This document shows positions 16,027 to 24,487 of a stretch of 64,000 nucleotides of DNA, in pieces. Within the stretch, counting starts at the first letter, position 1, and every line of letters begins with the position of its first letter. Origin of the DNA: Dyadobacter chenwenxiniae (GTDB lineage Bacteria > Bacteroidota > Bacteroidia > Cytophagales > Spirosomataceae); NCBI RefSeq assembly GCF_022869785.1, contig NZ_CP094997.1, positions 6,071,001 to 6,135,000 on the forward strand. The letters are read 5' to 3'. A program made the position numbers and the translations under genes. The notes under the pieces are model-generated. The model made no database searches, was not told where the DNA came from, and saw only the letters and a program-made list of their open reading frames with translations.

Positions 16027-17604
16027 TCATTTTCTAGACTTTGCCCTGATGGCTATTTGCATTAATGCTTTGTCGTGATGGTTTTTTAAAATGCATACAT
16101 TATCGAAGATCATTACGGCTCCGTTTTCTGGCGTATAGGCAGGCCAGTTTGGCAATAGATTGTGGTTGGGATTGCCGGTTCTGGCGAAATGCACCCAGGC
16201 CTGGCTTATTCTTTCGGCGAGGATGTAAGCCTCTTTTCCTCCACCGGTCATTTGTTCGCACAGGGCAATGTTGTCAAAAACAAAGGGTAGATCCATGCAG
16301 TGAACCGCCCCGAGCGAGTTATCCATAACCGGCGACTGCCAGGTGAAAAGGTAAGTATAAACCGGCGCATCGCCAGCCGTATACTTCTGGTTCGCGAAAT
16401 GAATCACCAAAGGTCGGTAAAGCAGATCCACGTCGATCAACTCGGAAGCCTTTTTTGCCTCTGGATAAGCTTTCTGCAAAGCGTTTTTGTAGGCGGCCTT
16501 TTGATCACCATATTTTTCCTGCAACATGAATTGCGCATCCTCTTCAGTGACTTTTCTGAGATCCATTTCAAAGGGCACAAACTCGTTTTTTACAGACCCA
16601 ACCAATAACGGAATGACAGCAGAAAACGCATTTGCTGCCGGACTGCCTATTTGATAAGGCAGAAAATCATCCATAACCGGATTCCATTCCAAACCAAGCG
16701 CCGGAACCTCATCCGGTTGCATACTTGCTTGCACTTTTTCCAACGCCTTTGTTCCGGCGTTCGCAAGTTGTTCATAAGGCATAGTTTCTAACGCTTGGAC
16801 TTGTCCGGGGCCAAGTTTTAGTTCTTCCAGCAAGGCGGTGGAGACTTTTTGAGAAATATGCTTATCAGTAAAATGATTCGGATAAGTCCCGCTCTGGACA
16901 ATGGCTTTATGAAATAATCCCTTCGCCGAAGGCGCATTCATCAAACACATAACCTTGGAACCACCCCCTGACTGTCCGAAAATTGTTACATTACCAGGAT
17001 CTCCGCCAAAATTGGCAATGTTTTCATGAAGCCATTCCAATGCCATGACCATATCAACAGCCCCGACGTTGGCCGAATGCTTGTATTTTGTGCCATAGGC
17101 AGACAGATCAAGAAACCCCAGCACATTAAGCCGGTGATTGAGACTTACAAGCACAACCTCCCCATTTTGCGCGAGATTCTCACCATCCTGTGACGGAAAT
17201 TCAATAGCTGAGCCATTTGCAAAACCACCGCCATGCAGCCAGACCATCACCGGCATTTTCGCATGAACAGCCGTGTTTGTGCTCCATAAATTCAATGTAA
17301 GGCATTGTTCATCAACACGATAGCCCCTATTGGGCTGGAAGGCGAATTCTAGTTCGTCCGAGAATTCGGGAGCTTGAGTCGTCGGGCAGGTTGGGCCGTA
17401 ACACAGGCAGCTTCGGATTCCTTCCCAGGCCACCGGTTTTTCAGCCGGCATAAACCTTCTTGCCTCGCCATATGGAATTCCTTTGAATGTATGAATGTCA
17501 CGGTGAATATAACCACGGATCTTGCCGCTGGAAGTCTGTACAACAACGGTGCTGGAATCCGCAATGATCGGCGTTTTGTGCTGAGATTTGGGTTGTGTTG
17601 ACAT
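16027..17604 (-). CDS. Carboxylesterase, type B family
   Basis: This is a 525-aa alpha/beta hydrolase of the type B carboxylesterase (COesterase) family, which cleaves carboxylic esters. It shows the opening TSSGKIRGYIHRDIHTFKGIPYGE, the oxyanion-hole VWLHGGGFANGSA, the nucleophile elbow TIFGQSGGGSKV with the catalytic Ser, and the catalytic His near GAVHCMDLPFVF. It has no signal peptide, so it is probably cytoplasmic, unlike many homologues. It is transcribed alone, with the AraC relic immediately downstream. The substrate cannot be deduced; related enzymes act on p-nitrobenzyl and other small esters. Confidence 0.9.
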   Translation of the reverse strand: MSTQPKSQHKTPIIADSSTVVVQTSSGKIRGYIHRDIHTFKGIPYGEARRFMPAEKPVAWEGIRSCLCYGPTCPTTQAPEFSDELEFAFQPNRGYRVDEQCLTLNLWSTNTAVHAKMPVMVWLHGGGFANGSAIEFPSQDGENLAQNGEVVLVSLNHRLNVLGFLDLSAYGTKYKHSANVGAVDMVMALEWLHENIANFGGDPGNVTIFGQSGGGSKVMCLMNAPSAKGLFHKAIVQSGTYPNHFTDKHISQKVSTALLEELKLGPGQVQALETMPYEQLANAGTKALEKVQASMQPDEVPALGLEWNPVMDDFLPYQIGSPAANAFSAVIPLLVGSVKNEFVPFEMDLRKVTEEDAQFMLQEKYGDQKAAYKNALQKAYPEAKKASELIDVDLLYRPLVIHFANQKYTAGDAPVYTYLFTWQSPVMDNSLGAVHCMDLPFVFDNIALCEQMTGGGKEAYILAERISQAWVHFARTGNPNHNLLPNWPAYTPENGAVMIFDNVCILKNHHDKALMQIAIRAKSRK

Positions 17605-17821
17605 GAATTAAGAATCGAAAGGGATTTAGTCAGGACGCTTCATTGCCTTCATAAGGAATTTCAAAGATAGCCGTTGAACAACAGCATTCAGGTTCTCCGT
17701 TCCATGTAACCCGCCAGGACTGTCTTGCACAATTCGTTGTTCCGGTTTATACAATTTCGGGGTTTCCGTAAGGTCTAGTTTTGTTTAAAATTAAAATAAA
17801 CAAATACGAAACCTCAGATAT

Positions 17822-18592
17822 ATGAATGCTTTTGAAAAATTTAACCAGCTCCACTACCAGCAGTCGCCATTGTTAATAGGCAACATTTGGGACGTCCAGA
17901 GCGCGAAGGTTTTCGAAGCGGCTGGTTATGCTGCCATTGGAACCTCGAGCCAGGCAGTTGCGGTTGCAAATGGTTATGAAGATGGAGAAAAATTGCCTTT
18001 CGAGACACTTCTGGCATTGGCGAAAAGAGTTGTTGAGGTTGTGAAAATCCCTCTAACCGTTGACATGGAAGGCGGTTACGACCGCAAAGTGAAAGGAATA
18101 ACCCAAAATATTGACAGACTCCACGACATAGGCGTAGTGGGTATAAACTTAGAAGACACGGTTTCTGGGAAGAGCCGTGATCTATTGCCGGCTGAGGAAT
18201 TTGGAGCATTGCTTTCGGAAGTGACGAATTTTATTGCTCAAAACAATTTGAAAATATTTGTCAATGTGCGTACTGACGGGTTCCTGTTAGGTTTACCGAA
18301 TGCGCTTGAAGAGACATTGAAGCGGATCAGGATTTACGAAGAGGCAAGCGCGTCAGGTATTTTTGTACCATGTATTACGGCCAAAGAGGATATCAAGGCA
18401 ATCGTTAATGAAACGAAACTCCCCCTTAATGTCATGTGCATGCCAAACCTGCCCGATTTCCGAACATTAGGACAATTGGGCGTAAAGAGAATCAGCATTG
18501 GGCCATTCCTTTTCAACAGGATTTACAGCGACGCTGAAAAGGTGGCCGATGCCATCCGCAGCGAGCAAAGTTTCAGCCCCATATTTTCTTGA
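17822..18592 (+). CDS. PEP mutase/isocitrate lyase family protein
   Basis: The protein has 256 aa in a single TIM-barrel domain. LLIGNIWDVQSAKVFEAAGYAAIGTSS and the metal-site segment PLTVDMEGGY fit the isocitrate lyase/PEP mutase superfamily, whose members form or break C-C or C-P bonds next to a carboxylate. INLEDTVSGKSRDLLP and NVRTDGFLLG are further family positions. The catalytic loop with the KKCGH motif of true isocitrate lyases is absent, so it is one of the many oxaloacetate-hydrolase or methylisocitrate-lyase-like paralogues of unknown substrate. It starts at an ATG 217 bases from the divergent esterase gene. Confidence 0.85.
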   Translation: MNAFEKFNQLHYQQSPLLIGNIWDVQSAKVFEAAGYAAIGTSSQAVAVANGYEDGEKLPFETLLALAKRVVEVVKIPLTVDMEGGYDRKVKGITQNIDRLHDIGVVGINLEDTVSGKSRDLLPAEEFGALLSEVTNFIAQNNLKIFVNVRTDGFLLGLPNALEETLKRIRIYEEASASGIFVPCITAKEDIKAIVNETKLPLNVMCMPNLPDFRTLGQLGVKRISIGPFLFNRIYSDAEKVADAIRSEQSFSPIFS

Positions 18593-18631
18593 TTTCCACT
18601 ATTTATTTCAACCACTTAAAATTTTCTATAA

Positions 18632-18750
18632 ATGATCTTACCTAAAAGAGCAGAAGATGCCACGCAGCACTTGCAGCGGCCAACAACAAAGATCTTGATA
18701 ACGTGCTGATTATGTATGATTTGTCCGGCGGGCCGTACTATTTTTGCTGA
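18632..18750 (+). pseudogene. Possible NTF2/SnoaL-like gene fragment
   Basis: An ATG-led stretch reads MILPKRAEDATQH. A shifted frame then gives ALAAANNKDLDNVLIMYD and LSGGPYYFC before a stop. This resembles the first two helices of a SnoaL-like (DUF4440) protein, in which a helix with N--D-D--L-LYD is typical. Only about 40 codons are present and the evidence is weak. It lies just ahead of the AraC gene and may overlap its promoter. Confidence 0.25.
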
Positions 18751-18798
18751 TATTATGTTACCTAGTGATCAACGCCGAAAGGTTTTTTATTTTGAAGT

Positions 18799-19611
18799 AT
18801 GGAATTCAAGCAGTTTTTTCCGTCGGATATTTTAAAGCCTTATGTAGGGCATTACTATCTTTTTGAGTCGGATTCGGATGCTGAGTTTGTGGATACAGTA
18901 TTTCCAAGCGGGGATATGGAGATGATTTTTAATCTGGGCGGCGGCGTTTGGGAAACTTCCGTGGATGATGAATTTCGCATTAATCCTAAGATTGAATTGT
19001 GGGGCCAAGTTACAAAACCGTTACAAATCCGTTCGAAAGGAAAGCATTCGATGCTGGGAATCAGGTTTTTCACGCATTCAGCCGCTTATTTTTTGAATGA
19101 AGAAATGGGTGTTTTCAATGATCAGGTTTTGGATCTGGCCTATATCATCGGTGATCCGGTCAAAATATTGCATGCACAGATGTTGGAAACCGCAGATATC
19201 AAAAGCAAAATCGGTCTTATAGAAGATTTTCTTATCCGGAAGCTTATTAGCAACGAACGGAAAACAGATAAAATAGAAAAGGTTGGGAGCATTTTACGGA
19301 CAATAAAAAATAATTATTCAGACACGAATTTGAGCCTGGTTGCCTCCAAATACAATGTTACGCCTCGCTATATGCATAAGCTCATCCAGCAGTGTACAGG
19401 GCTGTCCCCCAAGTCGTTCAACAAGATCAGCAGGTTTCAGCTGAGCCTTAAAATGCTGTCGGCCAAAGCACAACCCCTTACTTCCATTGCTTACGATTGC
19501 GGCTATTTTGACCAGTCGCATTTCATCCGTGATTTCAAATCATTCACCGGCCAGACACCCTCTGCGTATATGGAAAATATGACGCCGGTTAACAACTTAT
19601 TGCTTCAATAA
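18799..19611 (+). CDS. AraC-family transcriptional regulator
   Basis: The protein has 270 aa. The N-terminal part (about 1-150: FFPSDILKPYVGHYYLFES, VFPSGDMEMIFNLGGG, LGIRFFTHSAAYFL) is the cupin-like effector domain common to Bacteroidota AraC proteins (DUF6597 type). The C-terminal part (about 170-265) holds both helix-turn-helix motifs (LSLVASKYNVTPRYMHKLIQQCTG and LTSIAYDCGYFDQSHFIRDFKSFTGQTPSAY). It probably senses a small molecule and activates a nearby gene. The candidates are the PEP-mutase-like gene upstream or the exported RidA-like gene downstream, but no operator was identified. Confidence 0.9.
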   Translation: MEFKQFFPSDILKPYVGHYYLFESDSDAEFVDTVFPSGDMEMIFNLGGGVWETSVDDEFRINPKIELWGQVTKPLQIRSKGKHSMLGIRFFTHSAAYFLNEEMGVFNDQVLDLAYIIGDPVKILHAQMLETADIKSKIGLIEDFLIRKLISNERKTDKIEKVGSILRTIKNNYSDTNLSLVASKYNVTPRYMHKLIQQCTGLSPKSFNKISRFQLSLKMLSAKAQPLTSIAYDCGYFDQSHFIRDFKSFTGQTPSAYMENMTPVNNLLLQ

Positions 19612-19756
19612 TTTAAGAGTTCGGGGTTGCATCCCACCTTCTCAAACACAACCGGTTCCAGCGCTATTGATCTTTTGTTTATTAACTTTTACTTTTAAAT
19701 TTCTATTCATTGCCCATCCGAGCGGAACAAGTAATGAGTTCTAGCCCTGTAACACC

Positions 19757-20191
19757 ATGAAAATCATACTATCTCTGTTTTTTGCTTGTACAACTTTCCT
19801 ATGCCATGCGCAGAATAATAGCATTAAAAAAGAAAAATGGCATTGGGATAACCCTTCCAGACAGGATACAAGCGCTGGATATGTGCAAGTTCTAAAAGTA
19901 GACAACATGCTGTACATCTCTGGCGCCGTGACAAAAGAAGTTACACCAGAAGGGATACGACAAGTTTATAATGCTTTGGAAAAGTCGTTAAAAAGCTTTG
20001 GCGCAACTTTTCAAAACGTAGTAAAAGAAAACTTATATACTACTGACATTGAAGCAATGAAGAAACACAACTCTATAAGGAAAGCATTTTATAACGGAGA
20101 TTTTCCAGCGGCAACTTGGGTTCAAGTATCAAGACTTTACATGAGTGAAGCGAAATTGGAAGTTGAGTTAACTGCACATCTGCCAAAATGA
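19757..20191 (+). CDS. Exported RidA-like protein lacking the catalytic Arg
   Basis: The 144-aa protein opens with a signal peptide (MKIILSLFFACTTFLCHAQ), so the product is periplasmic, unlike the cytosolic imine deaminase RidA. The Rid fold is clear from MLYISGAVTK, ALEKSLKSFGATFQNVVKENLYTTDIE and FPAATWVQVSRLYMSEAKLEVELTA. In RidA the segment FPARS supplies the arginine that holds the substrate carboxylate; here it reads FPAATW, so that residue is lost. The protein therefore probably does not deaminate 2-aminoacrylate and may bind another ligand. It is a single gene with a 145-base leader region after the AraC gene. Confidence 0.85.
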   Translation: MKIILSLFFACTTFLCHAQNNSIKKEKWHWDNPSRQDTSAGYVQVLKVDNMLYISGAVTKEVTPEGIRQVYNALEKSLKSFGATFQNVVKENLYTTDIEAMKKHNSIRKAFYNGDFPAATWVQVSRLYMSEAKLEVELTAHLPK

Positions 20192-20426
20192 GAATGGGCG
20201 CTCCGACGATAACAACCGTGTCCCCTTCGATATATTGCCTTGATTAGTTCCGCATTGCATCGGAGCCCATCTACTATTGCTTTGAATTCCTTTTCAAAGC
20301 CAACCATTTACTGATCAAGCATATCCAACAATCTACGCTTGCTAAATAAAACCGCCGTTAGCACAAATTAATTCTCCACGGTTGTCGCTTTGCATTAGTT
20401 TCGGGTAAACATATAAACTAATAGAA

Positions 20427-21032
20427 ATGAAACCGTTAAACTATTTTAGCTTACTATTATTGATATGGCTTGCTTGTCCGTGCCTGGCTCAGGAAAAGCG
20501 CTGGACAGAGAAGGACCGTCAGTTTACCATCGACCAATTCAATCGGACCCGTGATGAATTGGTCAAAGAGACGGAAAATCTGACACCCGATCAATGGGCA
20601 TTTCGTGAATCGGCTGATCGTTGGTCCATCGGAGAAATTGTGGAGCATCTTGCGTTGTGGGAGATCATTTGGGCGCGGGAAATCAGTATGGGCTCGCGTA
20701 GCAAGCCGCAACCGGAATTAAACGAATCAACCAGGCCCGACAGCTACTACTCGGATTTTATTATGGAAACTAATCCTCACGCAGCAGCAGATATCGCCAT
20801 TCCGACAGGTTTTATTAAAGGAAAGGACAATCTTACATTCTTTCTGAGTCGCCGTGAGCAGAACCTTGCCTTTCTAAAAAAGACTGATGCAGATATGAGA
20901 GCACACTTTGAGCTCACTGCTACGCCGAACCCAAGAAATATGCACCAGGTTTACATCTATCAATGGGGGCATGTCGACAGGCATTTAAGGCAGATACGAA
21001 AAGTTAAAGCGGACAAAAACTTTCCAAAATAA
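20427..21032 (+). CDS. Exported DinB-like protein
   Basis: The protein has 201 aa with a signal peptide (residues 1-21, ending CLAQ). The body is the four-helix DinB/YfiT fold: TIDQFNRTRDELVKETENLTPDQW, SIGEIVEHLALWEIIW with the first metal-ligand His, and a C-terminal WGHVDRHLRQIRKVK supplying two more His residues. DinB proteins bind a divalent metal and some transfer thiols or act as hydrolases, but most are uncharacterised. Export is unusual for the superfamily, though fairly common in Bacteroidota. It is monocistronic, with a strong hairpin 14 bases beyond the stop. Confidence 0.87.
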   Translation: MKPLNYFSLLLLIWLACPCLAQEKRWTEKDRQFTIDQFNRTRDELVKETENLTPDQWAFRESADRWSIGEIVEHLALWEIIWAREISMGSRSKPQPELNESTRPDSYYSDFIMETNPHAAADIAIPTGFIKGKDNLTFFLSRREQNLAFLKKTDADMRAHFELTATPNPRNMHQVYIYQWGHVDRHLRQIRKVKADKNFPK

Positions 21033-21046
21033 GTCCAGCGTAGAGA

Positions 21047-21091
21047 TTACCGGCTGCACCAGTCTGACTTACTGCACTGGTGTGCCGGTAA
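21047..21091 (+). terminator. Long hairpin after the DinB-like gene
   Basis: TTACCGGCTGCACCAGT and ACTGGTGTGCCGGTAA pair over 15-16 bases with one small bulge and a 12-base loop. No T-tract follows (AACTCTTTAATC), so it is not a standard intrinsic terminator. It could stop transcription weakly or protect the mRNA 3' end. Confidence 0.5.
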
Positions 21092-21211
21092 ACTCTTTAA
21101 TCGCCAGGGGACGATTTTTGCCTGGTAAAGTCCTCGGGTTCATACCAGATTTTCTTCGATAATAGCTCCAACCAAAACAGCATTGCCATCCGGGAATGCT
21201 GATATTTTTAT

Positions 21212-21241
21212 CCAAAAACATACTAACTAGTATGTTTTTGG
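21212..21241. promoter_or_regulatory. 30-bp palindromic operator, likely TetR-type
   Basis: CCAAAAACATACTA and TAGTATGTTTTTGG form a perfect inverted repeat of 14 bases per arm around the 2-base centre AC. The core ACATACTA/TAGTATGT is typical of TetR-family sites. The palindrome ends 2 bases before the -7 box TATCTTTG and 22 bases before the first ATG of the cytochrome operon, so a bound repressor would block RNA polymerase. The TetR gene at 23185, the last gene of the cluster, is the natural candidate for binding it. Confidence 0.8.
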
Positions 21242-21242
21242 A

Positions 21243-21250
21243 TATCTTTG
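21243..21250 (+). promoter_or_regulatory. -7 box of the cytochrome operon
   Basis: TATCTTTG matches TAnnTTTG exactly and lies 13 bases before the ATG at 21264, next to the palindrome. The expected -33 position would fall inside the palindrome, where no TTG is present. Confidence 0.6.
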
Positions 21251-21263
21251 CATTTCAACAAAA

Positions 21264-21734
21264 ATGACAATGCATCAAACGCTTCTGACATTACATTCCG
21301 TTAACAGATGGCTCGTTTTACTTAGCCTCCTGTTCACAATTGCCATCTGCTGGAATGGCTACCGGTCAAGGAAAAAATTTTCCGGCTTCGACAATACTGT
21401 CAGGCACGTTACAGCAACGATATCTCATGTACAATTACTGCTCGGCCTTTATCTGTATATGATAAGCCCTATAGTCAAGTTCAATGTTGCAGAAGGAGAG
21501 GACGCGGGACTTGTCAGCGAGCACCTGTTTTTTCGTCTTATCCACATTTCCCTGATGGTTGTCTCTGTCCTGATCATCACAATAGGATCCGCCAAAGCGA
21601 AGCGGGCAGCGAATGACCATTTGAAATTTAAGACAGTACTGATATGGTTCTCCATTGCACTGCTGATCATACTTATCGCCATCCCATGGCCTTTCTCGCC
21701 ATTGGTCGGCAGGCCCTATTTCAGAACGTTTTAA
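21264..21734 (+). CDS. Cytochrome-b-like membrane protein
   Basis: The 156-aa protein has four transmembrane helices. TLHSVNRWLVLLSLLFTIAICW opens the first, ATISHVQLLLGLYLYMI the second and FFRLIHISLMVVSVLIITIG the third; each carries a histidine positioned as in small di-haem cytochrome b proteins, and a short fourth helix ends in PWPFSPLVGRPYFRTF. Haem binding is inferred from these histidines. It leads an operon with a DUF3817 protein (13-base gap) and a diheme cytochrome c. An electron-transfer role in the inner membrane, linking quinol to the periplasmic cytochrome, is the simplest reading. Control probably comes from the upstream palindrome. Confidence 0.75.
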   Translation: MTMHQTLLTLHSVNRWLVLLSLLFTIAICWNGYRSRKKFSGFDNTVRHVTATISHVQLLLGLYLYMISPIVKFNVAEGEDAGLVSEHLFFRLIHISLMVVSVLIITIGSAKAKRAANDHLKFKTVLIWFSIALLIILIAIPWPFSPLVGRPYFRTF

Positions 21735-21747
21735 ATTAAAATCTTTT

Positions 21748-22077
21748 ATGTTACATCTGTTCAAAACTCCTATAGGCCGTTTACGAATCATCGGGTTCTT
21801 AGAGGGAATCTCTCTGATCCTTTTGGTATTTATAGCCGTACCATTGAAATATTGGGCGGATCAGCCTGCATTAGTAAAGCTGATAGGACCCATTCATGGC
21901 TTACTCTTTACACTGTTTGTATTTATGACGCTAAGTGTAGGAGTAACCTACCGCTGGAAGTTTTCCGAAACATCATGGAAAGTTTTGCTCGCCTGCATCA
22001 TTCCTTTCGGGACTTTTTACATCGATAAGCATATTCTAAAACCGCAGGAAACTGTTAGCGAAAGTCAGGATGGCTGA
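21748..22077 (+). CDS. DUF3817-family membrane protein
   Basis: The protein has 109 aa with three transmembrane helices. IGRLRIIGFLEGISLILLVFIAVPLKYW and the central LIGPIHGLLFTLFVFMT with its His are the signature of DUF3817, and the tail CIIPFGTFYIDKHIL fits the family end. The function of the family is unknown. Here it lies between a cytochrome-b-like gene and a diheme cytochrome c gene, which it overlaps by 8 bases, so translation is coupled and a role in assembling or anchoring that redox chain is likely but unproven. Confidence 0.85.
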   Translation: MLHLFKTPIGRLRIIGFLEGISLILLVFIAVPLKYWADQPALVKLIGPIHGLLFTLFVFMTLSVGVTYRWKFSETSWKVLLACIIPFGTFYIDKHILKPQETVSESQDG

Positions 22078-23095
22078 AAAATTAAGATGGAGCGTAACTG
22101 GGCAGATAAGATCGGTTCTCTCTGTTTACGTATCACTGATCGCGGCTGTGCTTTATGCAGCCAGCTGTAATTCTGACACGGAGACTATTGCTAACAATAT
22201 TTCTTTTCATGATAAACTCTCAGAATACGGGCTGTTTAAATCCGGCATGTCAGAACTAAACCCTGAAAAAGGGGTAGAAATGTTTGATATTGCTTCACCG
22301 CTGTTCACGGATTATGCTGAAAAACAGAGGCTGATCAAGATACCAGATGGACAAAAAGCGACCATTGACGGTAATGGATTGCCCCTATTTCCGGATGGGA
22401 CGATCATTGCAAAGACGTTTTATTATTCCAAATCCGGGAACAAAAAGAGGCGCATTTTGGAAACCCGTTTGCTCATTCTTAAACACGGAAAATGGAATGC
22501 GGCGACGTATCAGTGGAATGTAATGCAAACAAATGCAAATTTGCTCACCAGTGGAGCTGTTGTTCCCATTGCTTTCGAGTACCATTCCGGAATACAGCGA
22601 AAGTTAGCATACAAGATTCCATCGCAAAATGATTGCAGTTCCTGTCACCGATCCGGTGACCAGTTGAGCCCTATCGGCCCAAAAGCCCGAAATCTGAATA
22701 TGACGGTAACCGCTGAAGGAAAGCGTCAGAACCAATTGGATTATTTTATAAAAAAAGGGATATTTAATCCTGCGGATCTCATAGCGATTGGCGCATTGCC
22801 CAGCTATAAGGACACCACTCTGGACGTGGCCATGCGTGCCAGGGCTTATTTTGATATAAATTGCGCCCATTGTCACCAGCCAGCGGGCGCGGCCTCACAG
22901 ACCTCATTGAACCTGGGTTATTCCACCTCATTCGAAGAGACCGGAATAGATTTTAACAAGCAGAACATTCTGATCAGGATGAGTACAATGGGAGCGTACC
23001 ACATGCCCAAAATAGGCACTACGGTCCTTGATGACGAAGGAGTCCAACTGGTGAAAACGTATATAAAAGGTCTTGACAGCCATCTAAATCAATGA
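22070..23095 (+). CDS. Diheme c-type cytochrome (SO_2930-like)
   Basis: The 341-aa protein has an N-terminal hydrophobic helix ending LYAASCNSD, which suits a lipoprotein attached at that Cys. Two CxxCH haem-binding motifs are present: DCSSCHRSGDQ near residue 187 and NCAHCHQPAGA near 265. The arrangement, with a beta-rich N-terminal part (SPLFTDYAEKQRLIKIPDG) and the second haem domain at the end, matches the SO_2930 family of exported diheme cytochromes. Methionine ligands may be supplied by MSTMGAYHMPKIGT. It should accept electrons in the periplasm, probably from the membrane cytochrome encoded at the operon start. Confidence 0.88.
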   Translation: MAEKLRWSVTGQIRSVLSVYVSLIAAVLYAASCNSDTETIANNISFHDKLSEYGLFKSGMSELNPEKGVEMFDIASPLFTDYAEKQRLIKIPDGQKATIDGNGLPLFPDGTIIAKTFYYSKSGNKKRRILETRLLILKHGKWNAATYQWNVMQTNANLLTSGAVVPIAFEYHSGIQRKLAYKIPSQNDCSSCHRSGDQLSPIGPKARNLNMTVTAEGKRQNQLDYFIKKGIFNPADLIAIGALPSYKDTTLDVAMRARAYFDINCAHCHQPAGAASQTSLNLGYSTSFEETGIDFNKQNILIRMSTMGAYHMPKIGTTVLDDEGVQLVKTYIKGLDSHLNQ

Positions 23096-23184
23096 TGGAA
23101 ATCAACGTTAGAGAGCTGTCGGGTATGGCATTGAGAAATTCTCCGATAAATAGATCAAAAACCTGTAGGTGATTTTTAAATATC

Positions 23185-23775
23185 ATGAAAAAGGCTGAGG
23201 CAACGAGATTAAAGATTCTGGAAAAGGCGTTTGATCTGATTTATGCCAAAGGTTATCAGACAACGAGTGTAGACGATATCATCGCCACCACCGAAGTGAC
23301 CAAAGGTGCTTTTTATTATCATTTCAAAAATAAAGACGAAATGGGAATATCGATCATCAATGAGCTTATGAAGCCTTCTTTAACAAAAGGATTTATAGAT
23401 CCCTTGCTAAACGAAAATGATCCCGTAGAGGGCATTTACAAACTGGTGTATAATCTGCTCATGAAGAATGACTTCCTTAAAGTTGAATACGGGTGCCCGG
23501 TTTCTAATCTGACTCATGAGATGACTCCCTGGAATACCGATTTTAACAATGCATTGGATGAGCTGACCCAGCAATGGATAAAGACAATGGCCGAATCGGT
23601 TGAAAGAGGAAAGAAGAATGGTTTTATACGTGCAGATGTGAATTCGATGCAGGTCACAATGTTTGTGATGTCGGGCTACTGGGGAATTCGCAACTTCGGC
23701 AAGTTAGCGAACAGCAAAAAGATTTATTTGCCCTTTTTAAAGGAACTCAAAAAGTATTTTGAAACGCTGCGCTGA
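23185..23775 (+). CDS. TetR/AcrR-family repressor
   Basis: The protein has 196 aa. The N-terminal helix-turn-helix is standard (LKILEKAFDLIYAKGYQTTSVDDIIATTEVTKGAFYYHFKNKDEM). The C-terminal helical part (about 60-196) would bind an unknown ligand. It contains YGCPVSNLTHEMTPWNTDF, a motif typical of the TetR subgroup with the TetR_C_6-like YP_00 pattern. It lies 89 bases behind the diheme cytochrome gene on the same strand, and the 30-bp palindrome before that operon is a fitting operator. No copy of the palindrome precedes its own start. Confidence 0.92.
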   Translation: MKKAEATRLKILEKAFDLIYAKGYQTTSVDDIIATTEVTKGAFYYHFKNKDEMGISIINELMKPSLTKGFIDPLLNENDPVEGIYKLVYNLLMKNDFLKVEYGCPVSNLTHEMTPWNTDFNNALDELTQQWIKTMAESVERGKKNGFIRADVNSMQVTMFVMSGYWGIRNFGKLANSKKIYLPFLKELKKYFETLR

Positions 23776-23850
23776 CGCTGTTTGGACTGTGGAAGTGGAG
23801 CCAACGGCTTTTCTATAAAATGGACATGCACGTGCTCAGGTATCATACAA

Positions 23851-24276
23851 TTATTCCGGCTGCCCAATCCAGAAATTGCAGATTGACTGAAAGGTGTTCC
23901 GAAGAACAGAAAAATTCAGAGGTTTAAAGACAACCGCATTTGCCCCAGCCTGATAGCACTGCCGAATCTGAAGCGGTGAAATATCACTTGTCATGATTAT
24001 GATAGGAATGTCATTGATCTGGGAGCAGTTTGCCAGAGGTGGTTGCCGTAATAATCTGAGCAATTCGATGCCATTCATTTCGGGCATATTGTAATCCAAA
24101 ACGAGCAAGTCGGGAAATCCTTCTCTTTGTCCGGACCGGCTTAATTGCTGCATATGTTTATGAAGTGAGCGGCCACTTTCAAAAAACTTTACCAGATAAG
24201 GCTTATCCAGGTCTTTAATCAATTTATAGAGCAGAAATTGATGATCCGAGTTGTCATCAACGATATATAACTCCAT
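23851..24276 (-). CDS. Single-domain response regulator
   Basis: This is a 141-aa CheY-like receiver with no output domain. The acidic pair lies in IVDDNSDHQF, the phospho-acceptor Asp in LLVLDYNMPEMNGIELL, the conserved Thr in IIIMTSDIS, and the Lys in AVVFKPLNFSVL. It resembles the Rcp1-like regulators that relay phosphate between kinases. No kinase gene is adjacent: the closest is the TPR kinase at 25019, transcribed divergently past the cupin gene. It is an orphan whose partner could lie elsewhere, for example in the phosphorelay at 59-64 kb. Confidence 0.9.
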   Translation of the reverse strand: MELYIVDDNSDHQFLLYKLIKDLDKPYLVKFFESGRSLHKHMQQLSRSGQREGFPDLLVLDYNMPEMNGIELLRLLRQPPLANCSQINDIPIIIMTSDISPLQIRQCYQAGANAVVFKPLNFSVLRNTFQSICNFWIGQPE

Positions 24277-24487
24277 AGTTCATAATCGAAATTTGATATA
24301 ATAGTCCTTCAATAACAGCATTGTGGATTAAAATCGTACCAAACCTCACCGTTGTCACCACAAATAAATTAATACAGCCATAGGTGTGCACACATGCAAA
24401 AAAATAATGTTAAGCTTGCGCATATGCTGATACGGCTACAAATTTTGCTTTCAACCAGCTAATCAATATTTCAAAAACTAATTACGC

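Noticed and set aside
20194..20270. An imperfect inverted repeat (ATGGGCGCTCCGA and TCGGAGCCCAT) and a minus-strand peptide with EGDTVVIVGAP in the gap after the RidA-like gene
   Set aside because: The arms are about 53 bases apart with a bulge and no T-tract, and the peptide is too short and shifted in frame to assign to any family.
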